A DNA stretch of 7,091 nt from Actinomycetota bacterium. Its GTDB lineage: Bacteria > Actinomycetota > Actinomycetes > Actinomycetales > Microbacteriaceae. The translations under genes and the position numbers were made by a program. The notes under the pieces were generated by a model that did no database searches, had not been told where the DNA came from, and saw only the letters and a program-made list of their open reading frames with translations. The DNA is taken from contig WLFX01000046.1 in assembly GCA_009703545.1 (NCBI GenBank), positions 1-7,091 of the forward strand. Reading direction: 5' to 3'. Shown here in pieces: positions 1-7,091 of this stretch. Numbering within the stretch: the first letter of the stretch is position 1; every line of letters starts with the position of its first letter.

Positions 1-964
1 GGTTTCGGCCATCGTCCTCAATTCGGGTGGCGCCAACTGTTTCACCGGGGCGCAAGGGTTCCAGGCGACGCACTCGACCGCCGAGGCCGTAGGTTCTGCC
101 CTCGAAACCTCGAGCAGCGATGTCCTCGTCTGCTCTACTGGTTTGATCGGAGACCAACTGCCGATTGACAAAATTCTCTCCGGAGTCACTGCTCTCGCGA
201 CGGCTCTCCATCGCGACGGTGGGCAGGACGCCGCCGAGGCCATCATGACGACCGATTCGGTCTCCAAGACCGTCACGCGCGACGGGGCGGGCTACCGCAT
301 CGGCGGGATGGCGAAGGGCGCGGGGATGCTCGCACCGGGGCTCGCCACGATGCTCGTCGTGATCACGACCGACGCTGTACTGATGGCCGATCAACTTGAC
401 CAGGCGCTTCGCGCTGCTACCCGCGTCTCGTTCGATCGACTCGATTCCGACGGATGCATGTCGACTAACGATCAGGTCACGCTCATGGCGTCCGGGTCGA
501 GCGGTACTGAACCCGCCCTCGCCGATTTCACAGCCCTGTTGACCGACGTGTGTATCGACCTCGCGACGCAATTGCAGCGTGACGCTGAAGGTGCGTCGCA
601 CGACATCACCATCACGGTGACCGAGGCCGCGACCGAAGCCGACGCGGTGGAGGTCGGTCGATCGATTGCCCGCAACAACTTATTCAAGGCCGCGGTGTTC
701 GGCAACGACCCGAACTGGGGACGTGTCCTCGCGGCCATCGGCACCACCGCCGCCGAATTCGACCCGTACCACGTCGACGTGTACATGAACGGAGTTCGGG
801 TCTGCACTGCGGGCGGCCCCGATCGCCCCCGCGACGAGGTCGACATCACGCCTCGCGCCTTACAACTCGACATCGTTCTTCACGTCGGTGACGCATCCGC
901 CACGATTTACACCAACGACCTCACCCACGATTACGTTCACGAGAACAGCGCGTACTCGTCCTAA
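1..964 (+). CDS. argJ: ArgJ, bifunctional glutamate N-acetyltransferase / ornithine acetyltransferase, 5'-truncated by the window edge
   Basis: This cytoplasmic enzyme moves the acetyl group from N-acetylornithine to glutamate, releasing ornithine and recycling the acetyl donor. In bifunctional forms it also uses acetyl-CoA. The frame is open from base 2 and gives 320 residues to the TAA at 962-964. The family is about 390 residues, so roughly 70 N-terminal residues lie upstream. Visible motifs, numbered from the first full codon, are VLNSGGAN (5-12), the STGLIG loop (45-50) whose Thr-Gly forms the oxyanion hole in the family, and GMAKGAGMLAP followed by ATML. Thr116 of ATML (codon 347-349) is the expected self-cleavage site and nucleophile. 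FGNDPNWGR follows at 233-241, and the tail ends HENSAYSS. A TTG at 143 could be mistaken for the start, but the conserved motifs before it rule this out. The usual EGATK-type motif reads EGASH here. The stop overlaps the argB start by one base, implying translational coupling. Confidence 0.97.
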   Translation, partial: VSAIVLNSGGANCFTGAQGFQATHSTAEAVGSALETSSSDVLVCSTGLIGDQLPIDKILSGVTALATALHRDGGQDAAEAIMTTDSVSKTVTRDGAGYRIGGMAKGAGMLAPGLATMLVVITTDAVLMADQLDQALRAATRVSFDRLDSDGCMSTNDQVTLMASGSSGTEPALADFTALLTDVCIDLATQLQRDAEGASHDITITVTEAATEADAVEVGRSIARNNLFKAAVFGNDPNWGRVLAAIGTTAAEFDPYHVDVYMNGVRVCTAGGPDRPRDEVDITPRALQLDIVLHVGDASATIYTNDLTHDYVHENSAYSS

Positions 965-1860
965 TGTCAACGACCAGGCCAATCAATAGTGCCGCCGACA
1001 AGGCGCGGGTGCTGATCGAGAGCCTGCCGTGGCTGCAGTCGTTCGCCGGCAAAACGGTCGTCATCAAGTTCGGCGGCAACGCAATGGTGGCCGATGATTT
1101 GAAGGAACGGTTCGCCGAAGACATGGTGTACCTGCGAACCGTCGGCGTCCGACCCGTCATCGTGCACGGGGGAGGGCCACAGATCACCGCGATGCTCGAA
1201 TCGCTGGGAATCGCCTCAGAGTTTCGGTCAGGGTATCGATACACGAGCCCGGAAGCGATGAGCGTCGTGCGCGAGGTGCTGACCGAGCACATCACGGGAC
1301 AGATCGTTGAACTCATCAATGCTCACGGACATCTTGCGGTTGGTATTGCGGGGGACCACGGGCTTTTCCAGGGACGTCGGCTGACCCACGTCAACGGAGA
1401 AGACGTCGATCTCGGGCTTGTCGGGGAGGTCGTTTCGGTCGACCCCACCTCAGTAATCGCTGCGCTCGATGCCGGCTCGATTCCCGTGATTTCGACTATC
1501 GCACCGAACATGGACGAACCGACACAAAGCCTCAACGTCAACGCCGATGCTGCTGCGGCCGCTCTTGCCATCGCGTTGCATGCGGAGAAACTCATGATTC
1601 TGACCGATGTCCCGGGGCTATACGCGAACTGGCCCGATACGTCGACTCTCGTCTCGAGTATTTCGGCGGGCGAATTGCGCGAGATGCTTCCGACCCTCTC
1701 CAGCGGCATGGTGCCGAAGGCCACCGCGTGTGTTGATGCGGTCGAGGGCGGTGTGCCGAAAGCGGCGATGATCGACGGGCGCGAACCGCACGGAATCCTG
1801 CTCGAAGTGTTCACGCCCGAAGGTGTGGGCACCGAAGTTACCCCGGACAAGGGAGAGTAG
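964..1860 (+). CDS. argB: Acetylglutamate kinase (ArgB), probably arginine-sensitive type
   Basis: ArgB phosphorylates N-acetylglutamate with ATP, the second step of arginine synthesis. The 298 residues match the normal length. Amino acid kinase fold motifs seen are KFGGNAM (35-41, nucleotide phosphate binding), HGGGP (68-72, substrate loop), NVNAD (191-195), TDVPGL (214-219) and SSGMVPK (246-252). About 30 residues precede the first strand and include IESLPWLQSFAGK. In the family such an N-terminal helix goes with hexameric, arginine-inhibited kinases. With the C-terminal GREPHGILLEVF segment, this suggests feedback inhibition by arginine; that is inference from family pattern. The ATG shares its A with the argJ TAA and no strong Shine-Dalgarno is visible, so translation is probably coupled to argJ. 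Confidence 0.97.
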   Translation: MSTTRPINSAADKARVLIESLPWLQSFAGKTVVIKFGGNAMVADDLKERFAEDMVYLRTVGVRPVIVHGGGPQITAMLESLGIASEFRSGYRYTSPEAMSVVREVLTEHITGQIVELINAHGHLAVGIAGDHGLFQGRRLTHVNGEDVDLGLVGEVVSVDPTSVIAALDAGSIPVISTIAPNMDEPTQSLNVNADAAAAALAIALHAEKLMILTDVPGLYANWPDTSTLVSSISAGELREMLPTLSSGMVPKATACVDAVEGGVPKAAMIDGREPHGILLEVFTPEGVGTEVTPDKGE

Positions 1861-1862
1861 CC

Positions 1863-2786
1863 ATGGTCCGTCACTTCCGTCGCGACGACGACATCACCCC
1901 TGCCGAACAACAGCAGATAATTGACGTGGCGATTGCGATGAAGGCCGACCCTTACTCGCACAAGCCGCTTGCCGGCCCGAAGTCGGTTGCCCTCGTTTTC
2001 GACAAGCCGTCTACGCGAACACGTGTGTCATTCAGTGTCGGGGTTGCCGACCTCGGAGGCAATCCGCTCATCATTCAGGCAGGCGATTCGCAGCTCGGAG
2101 CGAAAGAATCCATCCCCGACACCGCTCGAGTGCTCGAACGGATGGTCGCCGCAATCGTTTGGCGCACGTTTGCTCAATCGGACATCGACGAGATGGCTGC
2201 CCATTCGGCCGTGCCGGTCATCAACTCGTTGTCGGATGACTTCCACCCATGCCAATTGCTTGCTGACCTCATGACGATTCGCGAACATAAAGGACGCCTC
2301 GCGGGACTAAACGTCGCGTTCGTCGGCGACGGGTCGTCGAACATGGCAAACTCGTACCTCGTCGCATGCGCGATGGCCGGGATGAACGTTCGTGTGGCGA
2401 CCCCAGCGAACTATCAACCCTTGGCCGAAGCACACGAGACCGCAACTCGAATCGCCAGTGAAACGGGTGGTTCTGTTCTCATAACGGTCGACGCCCTAGA
2501 AGCTCTGGCCGACGCCGACGTCGTCGTGACCGACACGTGGATCTCGATGGGCCAAGAATCGGAAAAGGGACAACGCATCGCCGACTTCGCGGGGTACGGC
2601 GTCACGACCACACTCCTCACCGCCGCCAAGGGCGACGCCATCTTCCTCCACTGCCTTCCCGCCTATCGGGGAATGGAGGTCGACGCCGACGTCATCGACG
2701 GACCGCAGAGCGTTGTCTGGGCCGCAGCCGAAAACCGACTCCACGCACAGAAGGCATTGCTGCACTTCCTCCTCACCGCGTCTTAA
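1863..2786 (+). CDS. argF: Ornithine carbamoyltransferase (ArgF)
   Basis: ArgF joins carbamoyl phosphate and ornithine to form citrulline in the cytoplasm, normally as a trimer. The 307 residues match anabolic enzymes of the family. The carbamoyl phosphate loop FDKPSTRTR is at 46-54, FHPCQ at 127-131, and the ornithine-binding DTWISMG at 224-230. HCLPAYRG with the active-site cysteine (Cys264) is at 263-270, and ENRLHAQKALL closes the protein from 290. The residues just before ENR are WAAA, where many relatives have an acidic residue; the ENR core is kept. The ATG at 1863 follows the argB stop by two bases, and a GGGAG ribosome binding site lies inside the end of argB at 1851-1855. An argD gene, usual at this junction in related clusters, is absent. 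Confidence 0.97.
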   Translation: MVRHFRRDDDITPAEQQQIIDVAIAMKADPYSHKPLAGPKSVALVFDKPSTRTRVSFSVGVADLGGNPLIIQAGDSQLGAKESIPDTARVLERMVAAIVWRTFAQSDIDEMAAHSAVPVINSLSDDFHPCQLLADLMTIREHKGRLAGLNVAFVGDGSSNMANSYLVACAMAGMNVRVATPANYQPLAEAHETATRIASETGGSVLITVDALEALADADVVVTDTWISMGQESEKGQRIADFAGYGVTTTLLTAAKGDAIFLHCLPAYRGMEVDADVIDGPQSVVWAAAENRLHAQKALLHFLLTAS

Positions 2787-2807
2787 GGGCAGTAACCGTA
2801 GGATTGA

Positions 2808-5521
<2,714 letters not shown>

Positions 5522-5528
5522 GCAATCC

Positions 5529-6029
5529 ATGAGTAACGCACTTCTCGTCGTCGACGTTCAGAACTGGGGATTCGCGGGGGACTGGCCCGTTCCCGACCAC
5601 GAGGCGCTCCTTGAGCGAATTCGCGAACGGGTCGAATCGGCCCGCGCCAACGGAGAACTCGTGGTCTGGGTTCAGAATGACGGCGACGCCGACGAGATGG
5701 ATGCGCCGGGCGAATTCTTTTGGGAACTCACGCTCGCTCCCGCCGATGGCGAACGCGTCTGGCGAAAGACGACCAAGGACGTGTTTGAGTCGAATCCTGA
5801 CATGGCCGCGTGGCTTCGCGACCAGGGTGTTACGTCGCTCGACATCATCGGGCTTCAGTCCGAGATGTGTGTGCGGTCATCGACCTTAGGCGCCCGCGAC
5901 GCCGGGTTCATCGCACGACCCGTGGCAGGACTCCACGGGACCTACCCCGAGGGAACCCACGATGAGTCGGGACCGACTGGTGTCACCGCGGCGGAGCTAT
6001 CCGCCCGCGTAGACGCCGAGCTCGCCTAG
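5529..6029 (+). CDS. Isochorismatase-like cysteine hydrolase of unknown substrate
   Basis: The 166-residue protein is a compact member of the isochorismatase/nicotinamidase superfamily. VVDVQN at 7-12 supplies the acidic residue Asp9. WRKTTKDVF at 78-86 supplies Lys80 at the usual six-residue distance from the phenylalanine, and GLQSEMCVRSSTLGARDAGF carries nucleophile Cys114. This gives a complete Asp-Lys-Cys triad. The metal-binding DxH motif of nicotinamidases is not seen, so nicotinamidase is unlikely. The segment after the core reads PVAGLHGTY, where many relatives have an aspartate. The ATG at 5529 is seven bases after the tyrS stop. The frame is open further upstream inside tyrS, but family alignment begins at MSNALLVVDVQN, so this start is preferred. 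It is probably co-transcribed with tyrS. The substrate cannot be inferred. Confidence 0.9.
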   Translation: MSNALLVVDVQNWGFAGDWPVPDHEALLERIRERVESARANGELVVWVQNDGDADEMDAPGEFFWELTLAPADGERVWRKTTKDVFESNPDMAAWLRDQGVTSLDIIGLQSEMCVRSSTLGARDAGFIARPVAGLHGTYPEGTHDESGPTGVTAAELSARVDAELA

Positions 6030-6061
6030 CCTTTCGCGATGCCTCGGCGGTAACGAGCTCG
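6014..6061. terminator. Possible bidirectional terminator hairpin at convergent gene ends
   Basis: CGCCGAG at 6014-6020 and CTCGGCG at 6043-6049 form a perfect 7-bp GC-rich inverted repeat, with the two interlocked stop codons in its 22-nt loop. The palindrome CGAGCTCG also occurs twice, at 6017-6024 and 6054-6061, offering an alternative 8-bp stem. The position between convergent genes fits a bidirectional terminator. There is no T-tract on either side, and both arms also code for protein, so the call is tentative. Confidence 0.3.
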
Positions 6062-6703
6062 CGCGACACCAGCGAAGATCAGCGAAGCGAGCGAGGCCAA
6101 CGCAGGAATCAAACCGGTGATGAGGGTCCCGACCACCCCGAATGAGTCGATATCCTCGTATTCGAGAAGGCTCAGCGACGAATCCATCGTGATGATTGGC
6201 CAAAGCCCCGCAACACAACCCGCGATCGACACAATCATCTGGGACTGGACCAGACGGAGGAACTGGAGGCCGTCATCGGACTTTCGGGCAAGGTAAACCA
6301 ACCAGCCTGCAAAGAAGGCGGGGACCATGTCGAAAATCGTCAGAATGCCGGAATCCGGCTGGAATAGCGTGACTCGCATGACGCAACTGACGAGCACCAC
6401 CCCAAACCCAATCGCGTATGCACGCTTGACCGACCGCGCGAGCGACGCTGGCAGTGGCGGCAAAGCGACCGATTTCGCAAAGTCCGCGGGAGTGCTCTTT
6501 GAGGCGCCCACGATGGCAATGATCAGTCCCACGATCACGACCACCGCACCGAGCGGCGCGGTGAAGAAGGTGTACCAGTGCAGGACGTTCCCGATGTCGC
6601 TGCCGACGGCCGCTGCCGCAAGAGAAATGACCAACGGCGCGAGCCCGAAAAGGCAACCCGCACCCGCGAGAATTCCACCGGTTTTGAACGAGCGATTTGC
6701 CAT
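6026..6703 (-). CDS. Uncharacterised membrane protein with six predicted transmembrane segments
   Basis: I do not recognise the family. The 225 residues contain six hydrophobic stretches at about 10-34, 43-66, 95-114, 119-138, 154-173 and 188-213. A polar loop at 67-93 contains PPLP, and a charged stretch (ARKSDDGLQFLR) lies at 139-150. The C-terminus is basic (RARYRRGIAKG), which favours a cytoplasmic end under the positive-inside rule. An acidic turn, LEYEDIDS, precedes the last segment. No catalytic motif, cleavable signal or lipobox is evident. The ATG at 6703 has an in-frame TAG only a few codons upstream, so the start is well bounded. No Shine-Dalgarno precedes it. The gene converges on the cysteine hydrolase and diverges from the rRNA operon promoter region. 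Hydrophobic periodicity that ends cleanly at the neighbours supports a real gene. Confidence 0.85.
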   Translation of the reverse strand: MANRSFKTGGILAGAGCLFGLAPLVISLAAAAVGSDIGNVLHWYTFFTAPLGAVVVIVGLIIAIVGASKSTPADFAKSVALPPLPASLARSVKRAYAIGFGVVLVSCVMRVTLFQPDSGILTIFDMVPAFFAGWLVYLARKSDDGLQFLRLVQSQMIVSIAGCVAGLWPIITMDSSLSLLEYEDIDSFGVVGTLITGLIPALASLASLIFAGVARARYRRGIAKG

Positions 6704-6709
6704 GTGATT

Positions 6710-6738
6710 ACGCTAGCGAAAATCAAGGTGACCGTAAA
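6710..6738 (-). promoter_or_regulatory. Probable leaderless promoter of the membrane protein gene
   Basis: Read on the minus strand, TTTACG (6738-6733) and TAGCGT (6715-6710) are separated by exactly 17 bases. The six bases after the -10 element lead straight to the A of the ATG at 6703. This is the spacing expected if transcription begins on the start codon. It would also explain why no ribosome binding site is visible. The hexamers match the housekeeping consensus only moderately (4 of 6 and 3 of 6). Confidence 0.4.
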
Positions 6739-6783
6739 CCTCTAACGATAAATGATTGTGACACGCCCGAGTTGGGTCATTGT

Positions 6784-6825
6784 TTGCTCGAGTCCGCAAA
6801 GACACGTAAGTTAGCAACGTTGCCC
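6784..6825 (+). promoter_or_regulatory. Upstream rRNA operon promoter (P1)
   Basis: TTGCTC (6784-6789) and TAAGTT (6807-6812) are spaced by 17 bases. They are followed by a six-base gap and GTTGCCC from 6819. The same arrangement occurs in the second promoter 171 bases downstream. As I recall, mycobacterial rRNA promoters also place GTTGCCC six bases after the -10 box, which points to G6819 as the start. The match of two independent copies in spacing and start sequence is the main support. Confidence 0.6.
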
Positions 6826-6880
6826 CAAAGAAGGACCAGCGAAATGCAGGTTCGAATCAAGCGGAAACATCAGGCCAGCA

Positions 6881-6902
6881 GCCGGCTCTTGCGAGCACCG
6901 GC
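6881..6902 (+). other. Hairpin in the transcript between the two rRNA promoters
   Basis: GCCGG (6881-6885) pairs with CCGGC (6898-6902), and the inner CTC (6886-6888) pairs with GAG (6893-6895) around a TTGC loop, leaving a CA bulge. The result is an 8-bp GC-rich stem. No T-run follows, so it is not a standard terminator. It would form only in RNA made from the upstream promoter. Confidence 0.35.
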
Positions 6903-6954
6903 AGCTCGGACTAAACTCAACATCTCGCCGAAGAGATTCGCATATCGTCACGAT

Positions 6955-6996
6955 TTGCATAAGGAAAACCTCGGTGCTATGTTAGACAAGTTGCCC
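6955..6996 (+). promoter_or_regulatory. Downstream rRNA operon promoter (P2)
   Basis: TTGCAT (6955-6960), a 17-base spacer and TATGTT (6978-6983) are followed six bases later by GTTGCCC at 6990-6996, with G6990 the likely start. TATGTT matches four of six bases of the housekeeping -10 consensus. The promoter lies about 45 bases before the boxA-like motif, as expected for the promoter nearest the 16S rRNA gene. A dyad covers the bases up to and into its -35 box. Confidence 0.7.
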
Positions 6997-7091
6997 TGAT
7001 TGCGGTGTGTAAACACGTGCAGCCAGGTGCGTACGGTCCTTGAGAACTCAACAGTGTGCACTAAGTCAATGCCAAATAACCTCGTCGATCA
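6997..7091 (+). other. Start of rRNA operon leader, running off the window
   Basis: This sequence follows the second promoter start and carries the boxA-like motif and the AACAGTGTGCA context typical of actinobacterial 16S leaders. It has no coding potential. The 16S rRNA gene is expected shortly beyond the window; no mature 16S sequence is visible here, so no rRNA gene is annotated. Confidence 0.65.
7035..7051 (+). promoter_or_regulatory. boxA-like antitermination motif in the 16S rRNA leader
   Basis: The stretch contains GTCCTTGAGAACTCAA, the form that precedes 16S rRNA genes in many actinobacteria. It resembles the boxA antitermination element of rRNA leaders, where NusB/NusE bind the nascent RNA. 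The core TTGAG-AA-CTCAA is itself an inverted repeat. The following bases, to the end of the window, also read like an actinobacterial 16S leader. The mature rRNA is not reached. Confidence 0.7.

Noticed and set aside
1323..1961. Minus-strand open frame of 212 codons opposite argB and argF
   Set aside because: It runs across a gene boundary on the other strand and shows no family resemblance; it is a shadow of the kinase gene.
6735..6762. AT-rich stretch considered as an UP element or activator site for the rRNA promoter
   Set aside because: It lies too far upstream of the P1 -35 box for a standard UP element and overlaps the promoter of the divergent gene, which explains it better.
6697..6843. 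TTG-started frame covering most of the intergenic region upstream of the rRNA leader
   Set aside because: It overlaps the start of the minus-strand membrane gene and contains the upstream rRNA promoter, with no ribosome binding site at the TTG. Only the short internal ATG version at 6844 merits mention.
7005..7015. GTGT/ACAC inverted repeat in the leader
   Set aside because: A four-base stem is too short and too frequent by chance to call a functional hairpin.

Overview
The window comes from a moderately high-GC actinobacterium, most likely one of the Microbacteriaceae or a close Micrococcales relative. The evidence is the actinobacterial style of the arginine proteins, the argH-tyrS adjacency, and the 3' end, which reads like the promoter and leader of an actinobacterial ribosomal RNA operon. 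The family-level placement is inference.

Region 1 (1-4220, + strand) is a tightly packed arginine biosynthesis operon: the 3' part of argJ, then argB, argF and argH. Junctions are 1-nt overlapping (argJ/argB), 2 nt apart (argB/argF) and 24 nt apart (argF/argH). ArgJ and ArgB carry out the acetylated steps, ArgF makes citrulline and ArgH releases arginine. The usual argD between argB and argF is absent, as are argR and argG between argF and argH. Those functions must be encoded elsewhere if the pathway is complete.

Region 2 (4217-6029, + strand) continues without a visible break into tyrS, which overlaps argH by 4 nt. A small isochorismatase-like cysteine hydrolase follows 7 nt after tyrS. 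The six genes therefore look like one transcription unit.

Region 3 (6026-6703, - strand) is an unrecognised protein with six predicted membrane segments. Its stop codon interlocks with that of the hydrolase at a shared CTAG, inside an inverted-repeat region that may act as a bidirectional terminator. It has no visible ribosome binding site and a promoter-like pair positioned to start the mRNA on the A of the ATG, so it is probably leaderless.

Region 4 (6704-7091) holds no convincing gene. It contains two similar + strand promoters 171 bp apart, both followed by the same GTTGCCC start, a dyad touching the -35 box of the second, a hairpin between them, and a boxA-like antitermination motif near the end. 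The window stops before the mature 16S rRNA. I see no mobile element, CRISPR array, tRNA or clearly novel defence or biosynthetic system. The main points of interest are the trimmed arginine cluster and the architecture upstream of the rRNA operon.
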